A stretch of 64,000 nucleotides of DNA, from NCBI GenBank assembly GCA_018806985.1, contig JADANN010000108.1, forward strand, positions 3,968,001 through 4,032,000. Direction: 5' to 3'. The stretch comes from Angiostrongylus vasorum (lineage: Eukaryota; Nematoda; Chromadorea; Rhabditida; Metastrongylidae). The position numbers were made by a program, and so were the translations under genes. Positions 1 through 13,612 of the stretch are shown here, piece after piece; position 1 is the first letter of the stretch; each line of letters begins with the position of its first letter. The notes beneath the pieces are model-generated. The model made no database searches. It was not told the origin of the DNA and saw nothing but the letters and a program-made list of their open reading frames with translations.

Positions 1-14
1 AAAGTTTGTTTTAG

Positions 15-3000
15 TTGACGACTGTACGCCGACAACTTGAGGAAAGCGAGAAGAACCGTACAGCTGAATTGTCGAAGGCGGAATGTGATGCAATTGCTGT
101 AGGTGAGCTACGCATGCAACTAGCCAAGGCTGACGTTGAAGTAGAGGGATTACGAAAGGTTCTCATTTGGTTGTTTGACGAAATATGCTCCTATTATTTC
201 TGATTCGATTTCTTCGGTTTACTCCTTCAGACTCTGGAAGAAACAAAAGCGAATCACAAGTCAGAACTTATGAGTTCACTGGATCGCTTGGTAGATGAGA
301 AAGCTGCAGTTGAAAGGACATTAAATGGTACGCTCAGTTTCATACTTTCGCAACGTTATTTAAATCTTGCGTTCTTCTTACGAATTTTGGTGGAAAGATG
401 CGTTTTATATGTTTTTTCAGCTCAAGAATTACTAGGTTGTTCGGGAATTAATTATCGATTTTAAACATGTATGTGCAAAATGCCATATCTCACCTCAGAA
501 TAGACTTCATTAGTCGTTAACCCCCTTTATGGACACCATATTGTCAATAGCGATTTGGAGCAAGCGACCGTATGGACACTTTAGTGTCCATATTAAGTTT
601 AGAGGGTTCCAAAGTATTTTAGCGGACTCTGTATACTCATTGGATGGTTGGTCGAAAGCAGATCAAAACAGTAGGGATGAGACTAGAAAATCCATTTTCC
701 GCGCTTAATAATTCACAAAATACCCCGTCGGACGAGTTTATTTAGCGGCGGTGCACCGTAAAATACGGCAATTAGAAAAAATATACTGCGTACAGGAAAG
801 TAGGCCATCCAGAGGACTTCATACATGTTATTTAATAACAAATATATAGCTGACGCCGTGTAAATTACAAGTGGTATCAAGGAAGTGTTGGGCTTCAACA
901 GAGTAGTTGGCCACCGATGTGATTTATCGCGTTGCATGTGTAGAAGCAATTCCCATTCCTTACTTTCGCAATTTTTCACTGATGTTTTTTGAAATTAGTG
1001 CTCGAAACCACCATACTACGACCTAAACCTTCACAATTTATGAAGTTGGTTTTGTACATAAGTCGTGGGGTTTTGTTGGGCCGAGCGAAATTGAATTAGA
1101 CAGCATACTATTAGTGTAGGAGAAACCTCGTATTCTTCAATCAAAACTAGGTGCTCCTTGTGTTAGTGTGAGCATCACATGTTTGGTTAATCGTCGGGAT
1201 TGTTTGTGAAATGAGCGAGTAATGTCGAAATATTCGCTAATTTGCTATAGTGAGTTATCTTGAAAGAATTTGGGGAACTTCTTAATTTGTTTCACTACTT
1301 CGTAACCACAGAGTCGGTTCAACTGCTGCAAGAAATTAGCCTTGATTACATGGAGTGTTTTGTCCTCACTAAAATATTGGAAAAAATTTCTTATCGAACT
1401 TAATTTTCTCTCGAATGATGAGATAGCGCTGGCACAGCGTTCCCATTTGGTTATCAGAAATGCCAACCGGCTGTCCTGAATGGGTTTTCTTCCGGACAAC
1501 ATTGGAGGGATTTTAATGGACCAGCCTGTGTTTTCTTAAGCTTCACTTCAATCACTAAGCATAAGAACATTTATTTCATAAAAACATAATACATAAACGT
1601 ACATAATCGCTTGTCATGCAACCAACAATGAACAGCGAACAGTCGGAAAAATATTAACGTCGTAATATTTATGTTACGGAGTCATCAACCGAGAATAGAT
1701 GCAGGTAGGAGTAACAGATCTCCATTCCTAGAAAATATTAGGTGAGTACGTGGAAGAAAGGTAGTATGCTTTATTTATGGGCAAGAAAGGTTCGTAAGAA
1801 CTACCGAAAGGAAAGATTTTAACACTTACTAGTTCCTTTGACTGCAACATCTCATATTTTCGTCCGCGTTTCTACCTTCTTGAAAACTACTATGAAGTGT
1901 TAGTTTGATTGAAGGCTGCTCTCTGCTCTAGAAACTTCAGTCGTCGAACCGAAAAATTACAATGAAAAACGAAAACAAAACGATGATAAAGGAACCATAA
2001 AGGAGTCAAAAAAAGATCGAACATTGAGCTAACATGAAGTACTTATTGTGAAGTCACCAGATTCTCCGCTCAACTCAGAACTTGCTTCCTCATCAGTCAT
2101 TTCTTCAGAGGCGTTACCACCACTAACCAGCCAGAGTTCATCGAACTCTGAGTCGAGTTCTTCAGTTCGAGCTATACTTGGATTCCATATATTTAAACTG
2201 TTTGTCAACTCACAGTGATAAACAAGGATCAGAGTCTTCGGGACATGTGACGTATCGTATCGAAGTGTGGAACTCAAACAAAACATAGGCGGAACCATTT
2301 TCAATGACTTTTCATAAACAATATGGAAAGGAGTTCCAAATATGACTTTTAGTAGTTATTTTGTTTTATTCATGGGTTTACATGAGGTAGACAAAAAACA
2401 CTGAATACCTCACTCGAATAATGGCAGCTTTAGCGAACATGATTGCGCCGAAACGCTAGCCTCAATAAACATCTCATATATACTTCCTGCAAGTTCATGA
2501 ATAGAAAAATATTGATTACTTATGCCGAAGTAGAATGGAAGTTGGTGGTAGAAAATATTATCATTTATAACTTCAACGAAGCTGAGATATTTGCAAAACT
2601 CTGGACCGCAGGTGCTTGCAGTGGGGAACGAACGCGCTATTGTCCTTTCCGGGGAGTAACGCGTTCACCACCACACCATGCGGGTGCTTCGTTTCGCCTT
2701 TCTCTCAGCTGGTTCTATCGATCTCGATATCGATTATTATTTATTTTGTACATACACTAACAACCTGCTGTACCGAAAAGCTGTGTCGAATTCGCATAAG
2801 TTCCCAAGCAAGAAGATCGGATCGCATCTTCTTTACCGCTAAGGAGTTGCTCGAAAAGAGAAGAAAACCGAAGCTCGATCGTACTTTAACACGTTTAACA
2901 TGGCTAGTAATAAATGCCAGCTGCAGAATAGCTTTGCAGGAAGATCTACAACGGGACAAGCAGAAGAAAGTACTGGAAGCTGCAGAGAAAAAGAAGCAGT

Positions 3001-4149
3001 CTGGAAAATTGCCGTCGGGGCTTGTGTGACTATAGTGTTCCGCTGTCAGCCCTGATGAACGAAGATGGGATCACAACGTTGCTGAGATGTTTGCAAAACT
3101 CTGGGCCGTAAGTGGGGAACGAACGCGCTATTGTCCTTTCCGGGGAGTAACGCGTTCACCACCACGCTATGCGGGTCCTTCGTTTCGCCTGTCTCTCAGC
3201 TAGTTTCTATCGATCAGCGCCATCAGCAATCACCCTGCAATCACGTCTGATGGCGCTGATCGATGGAACTGGCTGAGAGACAGGCGAAATGAAGGACCCA
3301 CATGGTGTGGTGGACGCGTTGCTCCCCGGAAAAGACAGTAGCGCGTTTGTTCCCCACCATAGACACATGGGGTCCAAAGTTTTGCAAATATCTCAGCAAC
3401 GTTGTGGTTGTATTTCGCTTAGTACCCTGCCGTGGAAATTATAGTAGGCAGAAAATAAAAAAGTGAAACATTGAAGATTGGATCATCAAAATTTTCCGCC
3501 ATGGTATGGAATTAATAATGGAAACGTTCTACGCTAAGCTTTTCCATTCCACAATCTCGTTCTCGGATCCTAGTTGGAAAACTCCAGGACCCGATGATTA
3601 ATATATCATAGCCGATTTCCCTAGAGCTGGAAGCCACAGTTTACGTGTACTTCTCGCAAGCCATGTGACAGCATTCCTTCAAAAGGAAAATATCGCAGAC
3701 CATTGGAGGACATCACGCACGGTCAATCCGCCCAAGAAAGGTTACCGAAGGGTTTTTTTGTAACTATCGTCCGATATGCTTGTTGAGTATACTCTGCAAG
3801 GTCTTCATGAAGATTATCCTCTCGTGCATATCAAGTGCATTGAATGAGGCGCAACTTGTGGAGCAAGCAAGATTTCGACAAGGATTTTGCGTTCATGAAC
3901 TACGTCCAAACTGCGTCCAGGGTCATTGATGTTTATCGGGTGTTCAACCTGCTCCTAGTCCATGTTTACCAAACAACACACGGGTGGTCCGATGGCATGG
4001 TTCCGAGGAAGGCGAAGTCGCCGAAACGTCAGCCATTGAGGAAAGATAACAACAACAATAAGAACATCTATACCAGCCTGGCGTCGGCTAGGAAAGGGCA
4101 GTTCATAAGAACATATATATGTATCTATATATATATATATATATATATC

Positions 4150-4185
<36 letters not shown>

Positions 4186-7100
4186 GTACATATATATATT
4201 ATTAAACCAGCTGTGGATCACCGACAATCAGCATAACTTCTAGGTGCAGTTTTGGCTTTGGGCCATGCTGCAGAGCTTCATTACGGTCGGACTACTGAGA
4301 CCATCGTCGCCGATTGTTGCAGAGGATTCATTTCTTGTGGCACATCACACTACAGTCGAGAAAGGGGTCGTTCTGGCTACGCACAACGAATGCCGACGAT
4401 GCGTGCGATGTTCTTCGATTTGGCAACTTTTGTAACTGCTGCGAAACAGTTGATGTACTTACATGGAGTTCTGCTTCAAATTGTCGAGCAGTTTTGCGTG
4501 TATTTAATGACAAGAAAGCCTTCAGTTCGTCGTTGCCAATAGCAGAAGGACATCTGCGACATTTATCACGTCCAAGGCGATTTCATCATAAAGAAGTTTT
4601 CTAAACCAGCATTGTGCTTTGCAAATCGCTGTTTTTAGCTCTTATTACTGCATGTTATTTTTTCAGGGTAGTATGTCACGTGAAATACAATCACAGTTTG
4701 CTGAAATATGAGTAGAACTCCAAACCTCAGATGAGCTTCGAAACCGCGGTTACCCGTTTGCGGTGGCGCACATGTTATCCACTGCACCATCGAAGTCCTT
4801 GCTTTCCCATTTCTCTCATCCACTTTCTTTTTTGTCCTAACGGTGCTATCGGCAGTCACCCGTCAACGGGAATGATCAGGGGAAACACAAATCGGCATTA
4901 AACTCAGTTAAGCTGAAGCGGCTGTCGAACTCTGCGGGGTCTCGGGTTTTGCTTATATCAGCATCATTGTGGTTGTGTTGCACTGTGCACTAGTTAACAC
5001 TAACTCGATCCGATACCTCACAGTTATTTTAAACCCTTTGTATTACATACGGCCGAATAAAAATTCCTAGTACATATTTGTCGGGTTTAACGTTTTTTAT
5101 ATCGCTGTCTCTAACCTGTAGTATTTATCGACAATCGAATTTTTTCTCTTCAAAAAATAAAGAAAATGGACTTTATGTTGTAACTAAATTATACTCAGTT
5201 TGAGTGCATATGAGCTACGACAGGAAATGTAATAGCACATCATCAAAAACTGCCATTAGAACAGATACAAGCCTAATGCTAAACATAGGCACGAAGCAAA
5301 TCGATGTGAAGACGTGTTTTATCTTTTCTGGAATATATCAGCAGCTGGGTATCCTGTTTTTGTCACTGAAGAATTAGCACACTTAGGAATTCTCACCATT
5401 CTAAGAAACTTCTGAGTTATATTTGCAACTGTTGGAAAAGAAAGTCTGGAAATTTTCGGCATCGAGTGTACTACATGTGACATAGAGTGTTACTAATCAT
5501 ATTATCTTAGAAAAAAATTCGAGACGCTGTTTCCACAATGCTTCAACGTTGCGAGGAGGAGCTCCCCAACGCCACCACGATTTCATATCCTCCACGTTCG
5601 TTTTTGTTCTTTTCTTTTTTTCATAAGATGGAACTTTTCTAAACTGCAAGTTTATGTAGTTAATGTCGTTCCTTTATAGACGTTGCTCAATCGGCATTAA
5701 ACATTCTTGTGACATTATTGGATGAAAGGTCAACAGTAGCGGTATCTCATACAATCGTTTTGGCCCACGCTTGCGTTCTAGCGGTTAGTGGTTGTGCAGC
5801 TGCCGCATATACTTCATCGATCGAACACTTTCATGGTAATACTAAAGTTTCATTACTGTTGACTATGTCATTTGATCGTTAATCCACTGCTTTTTTTAAA
5901 AATAATGTTGGCATGAGGACATGTGCCGAGTAGCATACTCTAAACTCTGAAGGAATATGCATCGAGAACTTTCACTTTGAAACATTCTTTCAAAATTTGA
6001 AATTCTACTGGAATACTCTCATTATCATTATCTCTCAACGGTTTACCACCTCATCGTGGCTGGGAGGCCCTACCTATCTAGAACTGTGTGGTGTTACACT
6101 GCAATGTCTGTTTTCTGATGACTATTGACTTGAAAGGTTGGGAAATTGTCTGACTAGAATGGGCTAGAATAGAGTTTGCGTTGTTGTTCTAACGTAATAT
6201 ATTATTTCTTTCAGATGTCATTTCAACTCCAGATTTGCTTAGAACTCGAACTTTCAAGGCATTTTAAATGAAATTCAAAGTATTAATTTTAAATCACGTT
6301 CTGCTGGACGGCGTCGAGGTTGTTTGGGATGCTTGTAGCCACTAAAACGAAAGATAAATGTAAGACGTCTTGTTGACTTCGCGAAATCAGAATTTCATCT
6401 CTTGTAGTATAACAGGACTAGGTAGTGTCTTTTCGACAAGTACGTTTATTCTATAATGATTTTTATTCCGGTCAATCCATGCCCGGTTTTAACACTATAG
6501 TATCCTGGGTTCGAGTTTTTCTACCGCACTGTTTATATATCTTCGGTAGCTAATCGAAAGTGGATAAAAATGGTAGTGGTGAGGCGAGAAAAACTGTTTT
6601 CCGCATTTAATTGTTTAAGGAAAACTTTTTGCGAAAGAGCTCATTGATTGATTCTTTGATTAACAAGTAACATGTAACTGTCATTTCAGTTTAATCACTA
6701 TGACCATTGTACAGAATGTGCAGATATGAAAAACACCAGAATAGACTCAGTGAGGGTGCAGAATACTTTCAAGTGCTGACAGCAATATATTTGCATAGTG
6801 AACCATAATAACACACAGTAAATAATAGCATACATATCATTCAAAGCCATAGAAGGATACAGCAAAGTCTCTTACAGCTCTGTCGTTTTCACAAAGCCTA
6901 AAGCTCTCCAGTTATTGAAGAATTATTTTCTTATTGTCAAAAAAGCAGAAGGCTCGCAGCTGAGGAAGAAGTACTCGTAATCAATGATGCCTGCCACGAA
7001 ATATGGTAGCGGGTCGTTATGGGTTAATAGATTTCTTCATGAGTTGAGATACATTGGTTGGAAGTTGTAAGGCTAAGTTATTTTAGGTCGCTTATTATCC

Positions 7101-10100
7101 ATTATGTGTTGACGTGATAAACAAGCTTATTCCTGCATTTTAACACTCCCGAACCCGTGTATGAATCGTGTACGATTTATATGATGCGAAAATGTACTAT
7201 TTCATCTTTAAACCAACATATCTCATCTCAGTACTTTACATGGTCTGTCATCACATGTTGTGCAGATGTCAGCTCTTCTTTCATTCCATTCGTTTCCTTC
7301 CATGCGTTATTCACAATGATGGTGTTCACCGGTGTGTCGCTGTGTGTGTGGCTGGTGCGCGTGGCTTTAGAATTTTGAGATTTTTTTCCACATAATATTT
7401 TTTTAACAACCATATGTACTCTTGAGGTGATAGATCACTGAGTCCAGTATAACTTCAATATTCTCAACAACCCTACTCTAGTGGTTAATGAAGTATCAGC
7501 AGTTAACCAAAGCCAGCACGGTTGTGAAAGCGTTGAATAAGTTTAACGAGTTTGAAGGAAATCTAGAGAATTAAGGTTTAACTGCTTTCGAATTGGTGTG
7601 CCTTATATCATTAGCGTTTGCGTAGCGCGAGTGCAAATGGAAAGATCAGCCTTATATACATAGCAATTTCGTACAGCTACATGTTGAACAAACTAGTTAT
7701 GTGAAAGAAGAAGGATTCATTTTTCAAGTATCTATATCAATAAATTTCATTTTTGTGGAAAGAAAAACTGCTAGTTTGGAAAGCATTTGTATTTATTCGG
7801 AGTTCATTGTATATTTGCATTAGCATCACAATCTGAACGTTCTGTTTCTTTTTTGAATTTTCACTTGTACTACACATCCAATGGAATATTGTTGTGTGGT
7901 AAACAAAATCATTGCAACGCATTGGAATTAAGCCATTCTATTGGGCATTCATTCGCTGAAGTAGTATGTTCTGTATAACCAGTCTACACTACTCTTCATT
8001 GTTCCATTTCAGACTCGCCGGTAGGTTCGTTCAAAGGAAACGAAAAACGTCATATTCCTTCTGTTCTCATAAAGAGGTCTAACCACGTGTTCTTACTTCA
8101 CGCAGTCGTAGTGGTGTTGTTCATCACGAGGGCGGTGCAAGTTAGACGACGATTGGACCCACTAGACGTCACATCTCGCGGAGATTGGAAAGTTGATTCC
8201 CAAGTAGGCGCACTCAACTACAGAAATCACAAAACTCCATAGAGAATCGACCCCAGCAGCATTTAGCGGCATTCGTAGAAAAGCTACAATCTTCATATAG
8301 CCGCCGAACCCACACGCGAAAATTTCCAAGACCTTCGTGAATGATGGATGGGAGCAACGTGCAAGAAGTGCTGGGATCCGCATAATAGATGTGAAGACGG
8401 ATGGTAAATGAACTTGCCTGAAAAAGGACCTCAGTGAACTCGTTTTGAAATAAAGGAAAAAGGTAAATTAACTCTTACACGATGAATCTAGTTGCTCCTG
8501 CACGGCAATCCACTTGTTCACCTGATTTCATGTTCTTAATACGAGAGTTGACGAAGAGAGAAGGGAAAACTACATTTCATTGAGTCCAGAAAATCACAAC
8601 TTCATCATGGTGAAACAAGAGGAATTGTATCTTGCGCGCAAAGATTTGTAAATTCTAAAGGTTTTTTACTGCAGTATTTTTCAAATCGACCGTCATTTAA
8701 CCACGGTATTGATAATATCTTCTTGGATTATTAAGCTAACCCGAGGTTGATAAAGATGTTTGTTCGGCTAACGTTCTGACGTCTTCTTCTTCATCAGAGC
8801 CAGTGGTCCGAGTCCATGGTCCACAGTCGTTCGTCTTCTCGATGTGGGGTCTTTGTCGTTATATTGAGCTGTTTCTTGTTCAGTGGAGCATCGCTTAAAT
8901 AAAATAACTTCAATTAGCAGTGCTCTTTTTTACACGGGACGTTTGTTGTTGATAATGATGATCAGTTGATACTAAAACTTTTTTAACGGATAATCCATCC
9001 TGTACCAATGCGAATAGCAAAGCAATATTTGCCAGCTCGACCGTCATTTAACTTCGGTGCTAATAATGCATATATTCTTGGATCGTTAACCTAACACAAG
9101 GTTGATAAAAGCTAATGTGTGTGCTAGCTAACATATAATTGACTGCTGCAGGTTGGATCATCCATTGAATACCAAGTTATTGTCAGCCGCTAGTCATTGC
9201 TAAAAACAACCATCGTGTGCAAAAAGGCGTTGCCAGAAGAGGTTGGAAGTTGCCTTATTGGAGCGGTGCGAAACACAAATAATTTGATTAGAGATCTAAT
9301 GAAATAAACCACTGATAAGGAAGCCCATTGGTTTAAATGACTTCGTTAACCTTGCTCAACCAATCAAAGATAACATGCAATTAGCATACTTCGCTAAGTG
9401 TAGTGTTGGTAAATCCGACACTAGTGTCTGCACGTTGTACGTGCAGATGGTCGCCGTATTTTTTTTTCTAGGTTTAGAACATCGTTGGGAGATCTCTCTA
9501 TAATCGACGTTGACAGATTTCGCAAATCAAGTTTTTTTTCACAGTTTTGGAAATGAAATCCTTTAGTGATTTTTGGAAGGAAACACACAAGGGTAGAACT
9601 CTGCATCTTGACATGTGGTCGACTATACTCGCCAATGCTTCTCCTGGCTTGCCCAAAAACGAAGACAGTGTTTTAGGCGCCTCCTAACCATCGCCCGTTT
9701 CTTCGCAGTCGCTTAATTGAAGAAAAGTAGTTCAAAGACTCTCTAAGATATTGGTGAGTATCGAGACCGCACTCACATTCTACCACATGAGCTCACCGTG
9801 CTTCTAAAATAGGGCATTTTATTAGGGAAGTCATCTCGGTTGCTTACGCAAGCAGTTCTTAGTTGTTACTTTTTTCGTCTATGCAATGTGTTTGATTCTA
9901 TTTTGAAATATCTTATAGCTTGTCCTTCAGTTCGACTCCCTCCCCAACCTTTTCCTCCAGTTTTCGTGGGAACGCCTTATCCCGGCTATGCCAGCAACCT
10001 CTAGGCATAGTGTCATATTGATTAGTTTTTGTTTCAAACCAAATATAAAGCGGTCCTCTTGCCAAATTACCAAGTTACCGAAGGCTTCGATGTAAAATTT

Positions 10101-13041
10101 TTTAGCTTTAATGGTTTGCTATAATTAGAATTACATCGTGTTTTTATTACAGGTGTTAACGAACAGTGTTATGTCGTTGTACGGTCTGCGCGAGAATCCT
10201 TTTCCTCAGCAGATATAAATGTTGTAAAACTTGAGTCTGAACTAAAAAAACTTACTGAGATGATGACCGCTCTACCTTTGCAGACTGATGTTGACAAGGT
10301 AGGTTGTTCGCTTATGGACTCCATTTTCTTGTCTTCTGCTAGGTTACATTGATGTTTGACGATTCGTGCTTTATTACAGGACATAATTGGCGCTGAACTT
10401 GAAAACGAGATGATGCGTATGAGTGATGCAATTCGTGCAGCCGTAGAAGAGATTGAGAAATTACAGCAAAAAGCTCGGATCAACACAGAAGGGATAAGGT
10501 GTTATTGAGTTTCTTTTCGACCTCTTCTATAATGTGCTCTTCCACGTTCATCTTTGCAATATATTTTTCGTGTTGATTATGCCGAAAATAATTCTGGGTC
10601 CCGTAGTCAATTTTTTTAATGTCCATAACTCGCCCAAAAATATACGGATTTCTAAGCCATTAGAATCAAAACGTTTTCGCCACGTGGCGCAACTCTGTGA
10701 ATTCCGTTCCTGAAAAGTTTAAGGTAAAATCGATGGTTTCTTGAAAGACATCTTTGACGTCCTATTAATTTCTTGGTGTTTAACTCTGGTCACGTGATAC
10801 CTGACCTTGACTTTGGTTGGCAACCTAGAGGGCTAAAGCCTAGATTTCGGCGGCTCGTACACAATTTTCGATAATTGTAGTACTAGAGCTGCAGGGTATA
10901 TATGGCAAACTCTCAAGAGAGTCTAGCTCGGCGTATGGTTTGCTTATAGCATACTGGTTAGAAAGTGTGTGATGTATCCCTAAACGATGGATTGCCGCTA
11001 AATGCTTTCTCCTTTGCTTTTACAGTGCTTCAGGTGGTTTAGAACAGATCTTTCGCAGTGAAGGATCTCCGTCCAGTTAGTAGCTAGGATAGATACATGG
11101 CGCATTCTCAGTTGTTGAATAGAGGATGCAAAGCAACTCAAAAGCTCCCTCGCACTATCCTATAATTTCGGTAAATTCAAGGCATGAACTTTCTATTCGT
11201 GATACGCTCATACCTTCTGCTGCATTTCTCTAAGTTTTGTACGTGTTTTAACAACGGGTTATTGTATGGCTTTGCAGTGGTAATATCACGAGACCGAAGA
11301 GGAAATTTATCACCTAAAGCTGAGCTCGAACACAAGTCTATCATTCGTAATACTTACTTACTTGATGCTTGAATGGCCCGTCCTCACTGGTTGTGCGGGC
11401 CCCCAGCATAATCTCCACTTTTCGGAGATTTGCTAGTTAAGCCATTGTGGTTCCGTGGAATACCAAGGTCAGCCTGGCCAAAGTCTGGTCCAGGTCTTCA
11501 CCATCACGGCGAGTCCCAGCCCTTGTGGATTAAAGGGAGATTTGACACTATGCGCCTTTGATACCCAGGACGGTAGTAGATCCTGGTATTGGTTTACTCT
11601 TAGCTAGACTTCTAGGTAGAAATGCTGGACTCCTTCTCAGCTTGGGAGACATTGCCAGGGATGAATCTCCCGCGGTATATCGCAGTCCGACACCCAGAAA
11701 CACCTCTAGCCACGATGAGACGGAAAATCGTTTGGAGGAATTGTTCTTTAGGTGCTCCGAAACCGTTCAAGTGCTTACACCGAGTTATTTCTGGAAATTT
11801 TCAAACAGTTGTACTTGCATTTGCAAGCCTTTAATTCATCGTCCTCGTTGTGTGCGACCTCCTTCATCTTGAACGTCAAATTCGCCACGACGAAATTTTT
11901 TTCAAAGCAACCTGTTGCACTACGCGTTCGTAAAACCTTCTTTGGTCCCATACTTCATCAATATTTTGAGCCATTTGCGCTACACTATGACTGTGTTTGC
12001 ATTCATAGAACCACGAGGGGTGGTCTCTTCACTGGATTCCACTCGCAACGACTACCAACACCAACATCGCGGTATCGACCAGCTGTGGATCATCGAGTTG
12101 GATCAATGCGTCTCTGAAGAATGCAAAGGCGCCAAGACGTTAGCCGACTAAAAGTTTATACCAATCACGTGTTAGCTCAATCATGTAGGAAATTGTTGAT
12201 TATTGTTACAGAGGTTTGAGGAAAGTCGGTTTTTAAGATCATAGAACTAAATTTTTCGGTCTTGCTGTGTAGACACCTGAATTTATAATGTGTAAAATTC
12301 ATCAGAAATTTATCGAAAACTATAACTTCGGCTATGCAGAGCAAACCTGTATAGAGTTGGTCTTGCGTATATAATGCTGCAGCATTCGGAAAAAAATATC
12401 GTTAACACATAGACGAGATATAAAGTTGCACATTCTGCAAGTTACAAGTGTGGTGGTGGTCCCACTCGTTACATAGCTAGCCGTGCCCAGGGCTTGGAAC
12501 GAACCAGTGACGGGTATTGCAGGGCACCTCTAACCACTGTGCTACTTGCGCTCTCAAAGTAGCTATATATTCTTTCAAACTTTAAAATTCAAGTATTTCA
12601 TGCGGAACAACGCAATTAATAGGGCGGCATTTTCTTTGTTAAGCGATGATTCTAAAAGTCTTATGTATAACATGTGTATCAATTAGATCATTCCAGATTA
12701 GAAGTGAATGAGACAATTCTCGGATGCTGTCAAAAACTAATGGCGGCAATCATGGCATTAGTTGCTGCCTCTAAAGAGCTCCAAAGTGAAATTGTTGCTG
12801 CTGGCAAAGGTGGGGCCTCTCCACAGGATTTCTATAAGCGAAATCATCAATGGACGGAGGTAATAAATTTGAAAGTTCTGCAAGGATATCACTATTTCTA
12901 TGAAAAAGTTTTTTTTTGCAACAAAGTTGCTTTTCAGGGTCTTCTTTCTGCGGCAAAAACTGTAGGCGTAGCAGCACGTGTACTGGTTGAATCAGCTGAT
13001 GGAGTAATCACTAGACAGGGTAATTTTTGCACATATGTATA

Positions 13042-13093
<52 letters not shown>

Positions 13094-13538
13094 GTAATAT
13101 ATATATATATCTTGTATATATATGCACATGCATACATATAGACATACATATGCATGTATATATTTATATCTCTTGGATTATTAAGCTAACACGGGTTGAT
13201 AAAGATGTTCATTCAGCTAACGTTTGGACATCTTCATCTTCTTCAGAGCAGATAATCTGGCTCGGTGGTCCACAGTCATTCTTCTTGTTATGTTGTTTTC
13301 GTCGTCGTGTCGAGTCTGATCTTCTTCATTGGAGCACTGCTCGAACCTCACTCGGCTGCGCTGTTTCATACAGGACGGTTGTTGTACATAATGTTTGTCC
13401 GTTGACAATGATGTGTTTTTCAGTGGACAATCCATCCTGCAGCAGTTGGTATTATATTGGGCAGGACATAGCGAACAGCGAATCACTACCTTTTCAGTGA
13501 TTGCAGTAATATAGTAACATTAGTACTAGTTAGTATTA

Positions 13539-13612
<74 letters not shown>

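Noticed and set aside
2616..3029. 137-codon + strand frame
   Set aside because: It starts inside a fold-back MITE arm and runs into an RTE linker remnant; not one protein.
4091..4236. Open frames rich in Tyr-Ile at (TA)n tracts (also 12999-13155, 13084-13160, 13530-13716, 22674-22904, 23098-23402, 23514-23628)
   Set aside because: They are translations of microsatellites; length comes from the absence of in-frame stops in TA repeats.
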